A stretch of DNA of 15,420 bases. Origin: DAOUKH01 sp034421515. Its GTDB lineage: Bacteria; Chloroflexota; Dehalococcoidia; SHYB01. The first letter of the stretch is position 1; each line of letters starts with the position of its first letter. Location: the NCBI GenBank assembly GCA_034421515.1, contig DAOUKH010000063.1, positions 1-15,420 of the forward strand. Reading direction: 5' to 3'. The translations under genes and the position numbers were made by a program. The notes below the pieces were generated by a model, which had not been told where the DNA came from, did no database searches, and was given only the letters and a program-made list of their open reading frames with translations. Shown here in pieces: positions 1 through 6,464 of the stretch.

Positions 1-16
1 CAAGGCTAACGAGGAT

Positions 17-44
17 TATACAACGCGGCTCGGGGGCCTATGCT
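17..44 (+). promoter_or_regulatory. Weak candidate promoter of the glycosylase gene
   Basis: TATACA (17-22) and TATGCT (39-44) are separated by 16 nt. The -35 box matches TTGACA at only 4 of 6 bases, so support is modest. If the -10 box is right, transcription starts near position 51, only a few bases before the ATG at 54. No Shine-Dalgarno sequence is visible, so the mRNA could be leaderless. Confidence 0.3.
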
Positions 45-53
45 AGACCCGCC

Positions 54-752
54 ATGCGCCGGTCCCTTGCATCCGCCGAACCACACCAACGCGCCGTGAT
101 CGCCGGGGTGTACGACCGGCTGATGGCGGCGTACGGGCCGCAGGGGTGGTGGCCGGCAGATTCGGCGTTCGAGATGATCGTGGGGGCGATCCTGGTGCAG
201 GCGGTGGCGTGGCGGAACGTCGAAGGAACGATGGGCAAGCTCAAGGAGGCCGGCGCGCTCTCCCCCGCCGCGCTGCGGCGCATCCCGGAGACGGAACTAG
301 CCCAGCTCTGCTACTCGTGCGGCTACCACAACGCCAAGGCGCGGAAGCTGAAGGCTTTCGCGCAGCGTCTCGGCGAGCACGGCGACGACCTCGAGGCGTG
401 GCTGGCGGGGCCGGTGGAGGAAGTGCGCGAGGACCTGCTTTCGACCCATGGCGTCGGCCCCGAGACGGCGGACTCGATATTGCTGTACGCGGCGGGGCGG
501 CCGGTGTTCGTCATCGACGCAATGACCCGCCGCATCGTCGACCGTCTTGGCATTGCTCCCACGCAGCGCACGTACGGGGGCTACCAGCGGCTGTTCGCGG
601 CCAACCTGCCGCAGGAAACGGCGGTGTTCAACGAGTACCACGCCCTGCTCGTGGCGCTCGCCAAGCGGCACTGCGTGAAGCGGGAGCCCCGCTGCGGCGG
701 CTGTCCGGTCGCCGAGCTGTGCGCCACGGGCCGAGCGCGCGCGGACGTATAA
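54..752 (+). CDS. Endonuclease III-like HhH-GPD DNA glycosylase with [4Fe-4S] cluster
   Basis: A 232-residue base-excision-repair glycosylase of the 'endonuclease III-related' group (COG2231 type). The helix-hairpin-helix lies near residues 131-143 (GVGPETADS), followed by the catalytic Asp at D155 (VIDAMTRR). The C-terminus has a textbook cluster pattern, C207-x6-C214-x2-C217-x5-C223. The Lys that gives E. coli Nth its AP-lyase activity (in GVGRKTA) is replaced by Glu (E137), so the enzyme is probably a monofunctional glycosylase. The usual TQNTAW segment reads VQAVAW (residues 48-53), which may alter base recognition. The substrate (alkylated or oxidised base) cannot be told from sequence. 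ATG at 54 is chosen because it gives a family-length N-terminus; no ribosome binding site precedes it. The family is clear, the specificity is not. Confidence 0.9.
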   Translation: MRRSLASAEPHQRAVIAGVYDRLMAAYGPQGWWPADSAFEMIVGAILVQAVAWRNVEGTMGKLKEAGALSPAALRRIPETELAQLCYSCGYHNAKARKLKAFAQRLGEHGDDLEAWLAGPVEEVREDLLSTHGVGPETADSILLYAAGRPVFVIDAMTRRIVDRLGIAPTQRTYGGYQRLFAANLPQETAVFNEYHALLVALAKRHCVKREPRCGGCPVAELCATGRARADV

Positions 753-753
753 T
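748..753 (+). promoter_or_regulatory. Candidate -10 box of the HAD hydrolase gene
   Basis: A perfect TATAAT overlaps the stop codon (750-752) of the glycosylase gene. No convincing -35 box is found 16-18 nt upstream. The predicted start, near 760, leaves room for the GGAGG at 777-781 before the next ATG. It could be chance, since the stop codon forms part of the hexamer. Confidence 0.4.
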
Positions 754-793
754 CGCTTCTGGGGAGACGACTTCCCGGAGGCCGCACGCTCCC

Positions 794-1483
794 ATGCCCC
801 GCTACGACCACGTCCTGCTCGACTTCGACCGTACCCTCAACGACTCCGACTACGTCTACGAGACGAACCTCGACGGCTTCCTCGGCCTCACCGGGCGGGA
901 GGTGCTGCAGCTGTGGGAGTCGGTGCACCGTATCGTGCTCGCCAAGCACCCCAAGCGGCACGCCGACCTCGACCTGCACTACAAGATGATGGTCGAGGAG
1001 CTGAACCGCACCACCAAGGCCGACGTGACCGCCGAGCTGCGGCGGCGAATCCGAGCGGCGCAGGAGGAGTGCTGGTACGCCACCGCGCTGTTCGAGGAGA
1101 CGTTCGGTTACCTCGACGCGATGGCGGGCGCGGGGTACACCCTGCACCTTGCGACGGGCGACTATGCCAAGACCAAAGTCGAGCACATCGAGAGGCGGGC
1201 GGGGCGGTCGTACTTCAAGGCGACGTTCGACGAAGAGACCCTCGGCGTGGGGAAGGGGAAGCGCGACTACTTCGACCGCGCGCTGGAGCGGCTGGGCGCG
1301 GGGCCAGAGCGGGTTGTCGTCGTGGGCGACAGCCTGACGAACGACATCCAGCCGGGGCGGGACGCCGGGATGGATACGGTCTGGATTCGGCGGAAGGGCG
1401 AGGCCAACAAGCGGGGGGTCGTACCGACGCGGACGTTCGCCACGCTGATGGCTTCGCTGACGCATTTCGCCGCCGGCGTGTGA
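794..1483 (+). CDS. HAD-superfamily phosphohydrolase
   Basis: A 229-residue cytosolic haloacid dehalogenase-like hydrolase with all four motifs. Motif I is DFDRT at residues 10-14 (nucleophile D10, acid/base D12), motif II is T121 in LATGD, motif III is Lys 155 or 156 (GKGKRDYF), and motif IV is GDSLTND with D179 and D184 as Mg2+ ligands. Residues about 17-95 form a helical C1-type cap, as in phosphoglucomutase- or nucleotidase-like members, so a small phosphorylated metabolite is the likely substrate; which one is not visible. ATG at 794 is preferred because GGAGG (777-781) lies 12 nt upstream and motif I follows at once. The same frame stays open far upstream, but that part overlaps the glycosylase gene and is not HAD-like. 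It follows the glycosylase by 41 nt. Confidence 0.88.
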   Translation: MPRYDHVLLDFDRTLNDSDYVYETNLDGFLGLTGREVLQLWESVHRIVLAKHPKRHADLDLHYKMMVEELNRTTKADVTAELRRRIRAAQEECWYATALFEETFGYLDAMAGAGYTLHLATGDYAKTKVEHIERRAGRSYFKATFDEETLGVGKGKRDYFDRALERLGAGPERVVVVGDSLTNDIQPGRDAGMDTVWIRRKGEANKRGVVPTRTFATLMASLTHFAAGV

Positions 1484-1499
1484 CGCCGCCCAGGCGGCG
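1484..1499 (+). terminator. GC-rich hairpin just after the HAD stop codon
   Basis: CGCCGC (1484-1489) and GCGGCG (1494-1499) form a perfect 6-bp stem with a CCAG loop, directly after the TGA at 1481-1483. It sits between two genes that appear to have separate promoters, so a terminator role is plausible. There is no following T-run, so it is not a canonical intrinsic terminator. Confidence 0.3.
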
Positions 1500-1520
1500 C
1501 CTCGGCTATCGCGCTTTCGG

Positions 1521-1526
1521 TATACT
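1521..1526 (+). promoter_or_regulatory. Candidate -10 box of the xdhC-like gene
   Basis: TATACT lies 22 nt before the ATG at 1548. No good -35 box is seen at the expected distance. Transcription starting near 1533 would give a leader of about 15 nt that carries only the ribosome binding site. Confidence 0.4.
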
Positions 1527-1532
1527 GAACCC

Positions 1533-1537
1533 GGAGG
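1533..1537 (+). promoter_or_regulatory. Ribosome binding site fixing the xdhC-like start
   Basis: GGAGG ends 10 nt before ATG at 1548 but only 1 nt before the in-frame TTG at 1539, so ATG 1548 is the likely start. Confidence 0.7.
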
Positions 1538-1547
1538 CTTGGGGGCA

Positions 1548-2675
1548 ATGGATATCCAACCCATCTTCGGCGAAGCGGGACGGCTGCTCGCGGCCGGCGA
1601 GCCGTTCGTCCTGGCCACGGTGGTGAACACCAAGGGCTCGACGCCGCAGAAGCCGGGGGCCAAGCTGCTCGTTCGCGCCGACGGCACGATGTTCGGCACG
1701 CTGGGCGGGGGCTGCGTCGAGGCCGACGTGCTCACCGAGGCGCGCATCATCTTGGAGGAGCAGACCGACGGCGGGCCGCAACTGCGCCGGTTCGTGCTGA
1801 ACGAGGACATCGCCGCTAGGGACGGGCTCGTCTGCGGCGGCACGATGGAGATCCTGATCGACCCCCTAGCGGGCCACGGCGAGCTCGCGCCGCTGTTCGA
1901 CGAGATCCTGGCGGCCTTCGAGGGTCGAGGCGACCGGGCGCTGGCGACGCTGGCGGAGCCGGGAACGTCGGGCGGCAGGCCCGAGGCCAAGCTCTTCATC
2001 CGAGACGACGGCGGCACAGTGGGCGGCCTGGGCGCGCCCGACCTCGACGAGGCCGCGGTCGACGCGGCGCTCGACCTCATGCCCAAGGGGCGCGAGGTCT
2101 GGCTTACCACCGAGTCCAAGGCCAAGATCTACGTTGAGACCTTCACCCGCCCCGCGACGATCGTGATCGTAGGCGGCGGGCACGTCGGCTACGCGGTCTA
2201 CAAGCTCGCGACCTTCCTCGGCTACGCCACCATCATCGTCGACGACCGCGAGATGTTCGCCAACGCGGAGCGTTTCCCGGAAGCGGAGGAGATCGTGGTC
2301 GGGGACTTCGCCGAGGGCGTCGCCTCGCTGGAGCTCACGCCGAACTCCTACGTTCTCGTCGCCACGCGCGGGCACAAGTACGACGACGCCGCGCTGCTGG
2401 CGGCGGCGCGCTCGAAGGCGGGCTACGTCGGCCTGCTGGGGAGCAAGCGAAAGGCGGCGATGATCTTCCGGCGGCTGTTCGAGGAGGGGGTCGACGCGGA
2501 GCGCATCGGCGAGATCCGCGCCCCGGTGGGACTCGACATCGGCGGACGGAGCCCCGAGGAGATCGCCGTCAGTGTGATGGCGGAGGTCCTGGCGGTGCGC
2601 CACGGGAAGAAGGGCGGCGTGCTGAAGGCCGACCGTCTCCTGCCCAAGGCGAAGCAGCTCGCGGGACGGGCGTGA
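1548..2675 (+). CDS. XdhC/CoxI-family molybdenum hydroxylase maturation protein
   Basis: A 375-residue member of the XdhC/CoxI family. These cytosolic proteins bind molybdenum cofactor and help insert it, in sulfurated form, into xanthine dehydrogenase/CO dehydrogenase-type hydroxylases. The N-terminal XdhC_CoxI domain is clear: VNTKGSTPQKPGAK around residues 26-39 and GTLGGGCVEADV at 50-61, then LVCGGTMEI near 94-102. The C-terminal domain is a Rossmann fold starting at TIVIVGGGHVGYA (204-216), with VDDRE after the second strand and GLLGSKRK further on. Full-length two-domain architecture is retained. The stop overlaps the next gene's GTG by 4 nt, so the two are translationally coupled. No hydroxylase structural gene lies in this window, so its client enzyme is unknown. 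Confidence 0.92.
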   Translation: MDIQPIFGEAGRLLAAGEPFVLATVVNTKGSTPQKPGAKLLVRADGTMFGTLGGGCVEADVLTEARIILEEQTDGGPQLRRFVLNEDIAARDGLVCGGTMEILIDPLAGHGELAPLFDEILAAFEGRGDRALATLAEPGTSGGRPEAKLFIRDDGGTVGGLGAPDLDEAAVDAALDLMPKGREVWLTTESKAKIYVETFTRPATIVIVGGGHVGYAVYKLATFLGYATIIVDDREMFANAERFPEAEEIVVGDFAEGVASLELTPNSYVLVATRGHKYDDAALLAAARSKAGYVGLLGSKRKAAMIFRRLFEEGVDAERIGEIRAPVGLDIGGRSPEEIAVSVMAEVLAVRHGKKGGVLKADRLLPKAKQLAGRA

Positions 2676-3304
2676 CCCCGCCGGCGTCCGGTGCTACGGG
2701 CTGCGCCGGGGTGCTCCTCGCCGCCGGCGAGTCGAGCCGGATGGGCCGGCCCAAGCAGACCCTCGATTGGCTGGGCGAGCCGCTCGTCGTGTACCAGACG
2801 CGTCAGCTTCTCGAAGCCGGGGTGGGGCAGGCCGTGGTCGTCTTGGGGCACGAGGCCGCCACGGTGCGGCCATTGGTGGAGGTGGTGGAAGACCCCCGCC
2901 TCAGCATCGTGGTCAACCCGGACTATTTGGAGGGCAAGACGACGTCAATCAAGGTGGGGCTGCGGGCCCTAGGCCCCGGCGCGGCTTCCATCATGCTGCT
3001 GGCCGCCGACCAGCCTCGTCCCACGGCGTTGCTGCGACGGATCGCCGAGGCCCACGCCGAGCAGGGAGCGCTCATCTCGATACCGGCGCACGGGGGTAAA
3101 CACGGACACCCGCCCATCTTCGACGCCTCGCTGCTGCCTGAGCTGCTCGACATTACCGAGGCGGGCCGCGGCGTGCGCGAGGTGATCCAGCGTCACAGCG
3201 GGGACATCCACGAGGTGGCGGTCGACGATCCGCTGGTGCTGACCAACCTGAACACGCGCGAGGACTACGAGCGCGCCTTGGCGCTGGCGTCGCCGGGGGC
3301 GTAG
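2672..3304 (+). CDS. mocA: MocA-like molybdenum cofactor cytidylyltransferase (NTP transferase)
   Basis: A 210-residue MobA-like nucleotidyltransferase. The nucleotide-binding signature LLAAGESSRMGRPK is at residues 15-28. The metal-binding acidic residue lies in LLAADQP (D113), and the C-terminal NLNTREDY matches the (D)I(D)TPEDY end motif of the family. The pairing with an XdhC-type gene and the length (E. coli MocA is about 190 residues) favour the enzyme that joins CMP to Mo-molybdopterin, giving the cofactor used by xanthine dehydrogenase-type hydroxylases. A GMP-adding MobA is less likely from context. The start is GTG at 2672, within a 4-nt overlap (GTGA) with the upstream stop. A few extra residues before the core suggest the true start could be slightly later. 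Confidence 0.82.
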   Translation: MTPPASGATGCAGVLLAAGESSRMGRPKQTLDWLGEPLVVYQTRQLLEAGVGQAVVVLGHEAATVRPLVEVVEDPRLSIVVNPDYLEGKTTSIKVGLRALGPGAASIMLLAADQPRPTALLRRIAEAHAEQGALISIPAHGGKHGHPPIFDASLLPELLDITEAGRGVREVIQRHSGDIHEVAVDDPLVLTNLNTREDYERALALASPGA

Positions 3305-3319
3305 CGGAGGCACTTCTGT

Positions 3320-3347
3320 TTGACACGGCATCCCGCGATGCTAGACT
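3320..3347 (+). promoter_or_regulatory. Promoter of the nitrite/sulfite reductase gene
   Basis: TTGACA (3320-3325) and TAGACT (3342-3347) are 16 nt apart, close to the vegetative sigma consensus. The predicted start, near 3354, gives a leader of about 93 nt. Confidence 0.65.
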
Positions 3348-3359
3348 GAACCTTCGGGC

Positions 3360-3392
3360 ATGGATTCATCGGATGCGGCGTCCCTTCGGTGA
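3360..3392 (+). other. Possible leader peptide ORF ahead of the reductase
   Basis: An ATG lies about 6 nt after the predicted transcription start and opens a 10-codon frame (MDSSDAASLR) ending in TGA at 3390-3392. It runs through the 5' arm of the hairpin at 3376-3408. No Shine-Dalgarno is present, so initiation would be near-leaderless. Coding status is unproven. Confidence 0.2.
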
Positions 3393-3408
3393 GGGCTGGG
3401 GGATGCCG
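3376..3408 (+). promoter_or_regulatory. Leader hairpin before the nitrite/sulfite reductase
   Basis: CGGCGTCCC (3376-3384) pairs with GGGATGCCG (3400-3408) over 9 bp with one G-T wobble and a 15-nt loop. The loop side holds a smaller CCCT/AGGG alternative stem. No T-run follows, so it is not a standard terminator. It matches no riboswitch that I recognise. Control of the downstream gene is inferred from position alone. Confidence 0.35.
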
Positions 3409-3446
3409 ACGACCTACTACCGCAGAGAGCTAAGGAAGAGAGCAGC

Positions 3447-5240
3447 ATGACCACGGTCGAGAAGAGGGGCGCGGAGAAGGGCGTCATCCCCTATCTGCCC
3501 GAAGAGATCGACGCCTTCGAAGAGGAAGTCGGAAAGTTCCGCTCGGGGGAGAACCCCGAGGAAGAGTTCATGAAGTTCCGGCTTCGGCAGGGCGTGTACG
3601 GCCAGCGCCAGCCCGACGCCCAGATGTTCCGGGTCAAGCTGCCCTTCGGCGGCGTGACCGCGGACCAGCTTGACGTCCTGGGCGAGTTCACCGACGAGTT
3701 CGCGCCCCTGAAGAAGGGGCACATCACCACCCGAGAGAACATCCAGTTCCACCACATCCTGCTCGACCGGTCGGCGGACGGTCTGCGGCTCCTTGGTTCG
3801 GCGGGACTGACCACGCGCGAGGCCTGCGGCAACACGGTGCGGAACGTGGCGGGATGCCCGCTGGCGGGCGTCTGCGGCGGCGAGCCCTTCGATCCGACTC
3901 CCTATCTGACGGCCTATGCCCGCTACTTCGTGCGGCATCCGCTGACGCAAGCCTTCCCCCGCAAGCTCAAGACGGCCTTCTCCGGCTGCGACCACGACTG
4001 CGCCATGACCGCGATCCACGACCTCGGCTTCATCGCCCAGACCAGGGAGGTTGATGGCGAGACGGTGCGCGGTTTCAAGATCGTGGTCGGCGGCGGGACG
4101 TCGATCATGGCGCGGCTCGCGCCGACGCTCTATGAATTCGTGTCCGTTGACGACTACCTGCGGGTGTCGGAGGCGGTATTCCGGGTCTTCGACGCCGCCG
4201 ACGAGCTGCGCAAGAACCGGATGAAGGCGCGGATCAAGTTCCTCGTGGACCGCATCGGCATCGACGAGTTCCGCAAGCTGGTGGAGGCGGAGCTGGCGAA
4301 GCCGTGGGCCGAAGAGAAAATTGACCCCGAGCCGTGGATGTTCGAGGACGACGAGGCCGCCGACGCACCGCCGCCTCCCACGGCGAGCCGATTCGCCAAC
4401 GGGACAACGGCGTCGCCGGAGTTCACGGCGTGGGCGGCCACGAACGTGCGGCCGCAGCGCCAGGACGGCTACGTCGTCGTCGAGATCACCGTTCCCCAGG
4501 GCGACCTCGACGGCGACCAATTCCGCGGCATCGCGGCGATCAGCCGCGCCTACGCCGGCGGCCGTGTCCGGCTGACGCAGGAGCAGAACCTCGTGCTGCG
4601 TTGGGTGCGGACGGAGCTTGTCCACGACGTCTATAACGATCTGAAGGCGCTGGACCTCGTCGAGGGCGGCGCGGACGAGATCACCGACGTGGTCACCTGC
4701 CCCGGCACCGATAGCTGCAAGCTGGGCATCACCTCATCGATGGGCCTGGGGCGGGCGCTCCGTGAAAAAATCGCTGCCTTGGACACCTCGGACCCCCAGA
4801 TCAAGAAGATGCACGTAAAGGCGAGCGGCTGCCCCAACGGTTGCGGGCAGCACCACATCGCGAGCATCGGCTTCCACGGGGCCGCCATCAAGGGGGCCAG
4901 CGGCCAGCAGGTGCCGGCCTATGAGGTCTTCGTCGGCGGCAACGCGACGGGGACGGAGGGGCCGATCCGCATCGGCCAGCGCGTCCGCGGCCGGGTGCCG
5001 GCGAAGCACGCCCCCGAGTTCATCGAGCGCGTGCTCGACCTCTACACCAAGGAGCGGGAGAGCGCCGACGAGCGCTTCCTTGACTTCGTGGACCGCGTCG
5101 GTCCCGATGCCTTCTCGCCGCTTCTCGCCGACCTGCAACAGGTCGGGCCGCTCGGCAAGGACACGATCCAGCTCTACATGGACTGGACCAAGACGATCCC
5201 GTTCAAGGTCGAGCGCGGCGAAGGGGAGTGCGCCGTCTAG
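3447..5240 (+). CDS. Ferredoxin-type siroheme nitrite/sulfite reductase
   Basis: A 597-residue soluble enzyme for six-electron reduction of nitrite to ammonia or sulfite to sulfide, using siroheme coupled to a [4Fe-4S] cluster. It has the usual doubled architecture. The N-terminal half carries GHITTRENIQFHH (91-103, with a siroheme-contacting Arg at 96) and the TREACGNT segment (from 124). The C-terminal half carries the cluster ligands C418-x5-C424 (CPGTDSC) and C462-x3-C466 (CPNGC). A Pro/Ala/Asp-rich linker near residues 295-320 joins the halves. Length fits the ferredoxin-dependent NirA/SirA group; there is no FAD or NADPH domain. Nitrite versus sulfite cannot be settled by eye. Extra cysteines occur in the N-half (127, 137, 181, 185). 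ATG 3447 is preceded by AAGGAAG at 3432-3438. It ends 12 nt from the convergent CoA-transferase gene. Confidence 0.9.
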   Translation: MTTVEKRGAEKGVIPYLPEEIDAFEEEVGKFRSGENPEEEFMKFRLRQGVYGQRQPDAQMFRVKLPFGGVTADQLDVLGEFTDEFAPLKKGHITTRENIQFHHILLDRSADGLRLLGSAGLTTREACGNTVRNVAGCPLAGVCGGEPFDPTPYLTAYARYFVRHPLTQAFPRKLKTAFSGCDHDCAMTAIHDLGFIAQTREVDGETVRGFKIVVGGGTSIMARLAPTLYEFVSVDDYLRVSEAVFRVFDAADELRKNRMKARIKFLVDRIGIDEFRKLVEAELAKPWAEEKIDPEPWMFEDDEAADAPPPPTASRFANGTTASPEFTAWAATNVRPQRQDGYVVVEITVPQGDLDGDQFRGIAAISRAYAGGRVRLTQEQNLVLRWVRTELVHDVYNDLKALDLVEGGADEITDVVTCPGTDSCKLGITSSMGLGRALREKIAALDTSDPQIKKMHVKASGCPNGCGQHHIASIGFHGAAIKGASGQQVPAYEVFVGGNATGTEGPIRIGQRVRGRVPAKHAPEFIERVLDLYTKERESADERFLDFVDRVGPDAFSPLLADLQQVGPLGKDTIQLYMDWTKTIPFKVERGEGECAV

Positions 5241-5252
5241 CTCTGCCGCGGG

Positions 5253-6464
5253 CTAGTAGATGACCTGGCGCTCGATGAGGCGCTCGATCTCCTCCGGGGG
5301 CAGCGCGAGTTCGTCGCGGTAGAAGCGCTCGTTGTCGGCGCCGAGGGCGCGTCCTAGTCCACGTATGGCGCCCGGCGTCTTACTGAGTCTCCACGGAATG
5401 CCGTAGGTCACGTCGGCGGGGTCGAGCTCGTCCACCTGCACGTCGATCGAGGTGCGGCGGGCGACGTCGTGGGGGTCGTGGTAGAGCTCGCTGACCTTGT
5501 ACGCCGGCGCGGCGGCGATCCCGGCCCGTTGGAGCAGGTGCGTCGCCTCGATGTTCGAGCGCTCTCGCGTCCAAGCGGCGACGGTCTCGTCTAGGGCGAC
5601 GAGGTTGGTCTGGCGGTCGGCGAGGGTGGCGAAGCGGGGGTCGCCGGCGAGGCCGGGTTGGCCGATGGCGTCGCAGAAGACGCGCCACTCCTCCTCGCCG
5701 TTCACCGCGATGGAGACCCAGGAGTCGTCGTCCTTGCTCGGGTAGATCTCGTGCGGGGCCATGTGGGGATGGCGGTTCCCCTTCGGCTTCGGGACCTCGC
5801 CGGTCATCTGGTATTCGATGATGGGCTCGCCAAGGAAACCGGGCAGCAGCTCGCTGAACGGGAGGTCGATGAGCTGACCCTTGCCGGTCCGGGAGCGGTG
5901 GAAGACGGCGGTCATAATCGCGTAGCCGAGCATGACGCCCATGCCGGGGTCGGGGTCCCAGACATGGAGCATGGGGCGGCCTTCGTCCTCGGGGTAGCCG
6001 ACGAGGGCGTCGCTGCCGACGGCGACATTCATGGAGGGGCCGAAGGCAAGCAGGTCGTCGTAGGGGCCCCACTGACCGGCCGCGGAGAAGGCGGCCATGA
6101 TGAGGTCGGGCTTCTCTTTCCGCAGGCTTTCGTAGTCGACGCCGAGGGCACGCTGCTTGTGCGGGGAGAGGTTGAGGACGAGCACGTCGCCCCAGTGGAT
6201 CATGCGTTTGAGGAGGTCGACGCCCTCGGCGTGCAGCAGGTTGAGGGTGACGTAGTACTCGCGGCTGCGGTAGTACCAGTGCGATTCGAGGATCTGGCGC
6301 ATGGGCGACTTGGGACGGCCGAAGTTGCGCTGCACGTCGGTGCCGCTGTTCGACTCGACCCGCGTCACCGTCGCGCCCATGTCGCCGAGGCAGGCGCTGA
6401 CCTGCGGCCCCGCCCAGACCTGGGTGAAGTCAACGATGCGGATGCCTTCGAGCGGAAGTGTCAT
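5253..6464 (-). CDS. CaiB/BaiF family (class III) CoA-transferase, second of tandem pair
   Basis: A 403-residue class III CoA-transferase that would move CoA between carboxylic acids through an aspartyl-CoA thioester. The N-terminus (LEGIRIVDFTQVWAGPQ, residues 5-21) and DMGATVTRVES (28-38) are standard for the family. The candidate catalytic Asp is D170 in WDPDPGMG, placed like Asp169 of formyl-CoA transferase (DSNTGMH). GKGQLIDLPF and GNRHPHMAPHEIYP follow in the usual order, and the length is normal. ATG at 6464 overlaps the upstream CoA-transferase stop by 4 nt (ATGA), so the two are translationally coupled and may form one heteromeric enzyme. Acyl donor and acceptor are unknown; the surrounding monooxygenase and dehydrogenase point to catabolism of an organic acid. 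Confidence 0.9.
   Translation of the reverse strand: MTLPLEGIRIVDFTQVWAGPQVSACLGDMGATVTRVESNSGTDVQRNFGRPKSPMRQILESHWYYRSREYYVTLNLLHAEGVDLLKRMIHWGDVLVLNLSPHKQRALGVDYESLRKEKPDLIMAAFSAAGQWGPYDDLLAFGPSMNVAVGSDALVGYPEDEGRPMLHVWDPDPGMGVMLGYAIMTAVFHRSRTGKGQLIDLPFSELLPGFLGEPIIEYQMTGEVPKPKGNRHPHMAPHEIYPSKDDDSWVSIAVNGEEEWRVFCDAIGQPGLAGDPRFATLADRQTNLVALDETVAAWTRERSNIEATHLLQRAGIAAAPAYKVSELYHDPHDVARRTSIDVQVDELDPADVTYGIPWRLSKTPGAIRGLGRALGADNERFYRDELALPPEEIERLIERQVIY

Noticed and set aside
146..793. Upstream extension of the HAD hydrolase frame
   Set aside because: It overlaps the glycosylase gene in another frame and is Arg/Gly-rich. HAD motif I and GGAGG place the start at 794.
1539..1547. TTG start for the XdhC-family protein
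   Set aside because: It would leave just 1 nt between GGAGG and the start codon; ATG at 1548 has normal spacing.
5237..5256. CTAGC/GCTAG inverted repeat holding both convergent stop codons, considered as a shared terminator
   Set aside because: The stem is only 5 bp with a 10-nt loop and no T-run on either side; the symmetry comes from two TAG stops facing each other.
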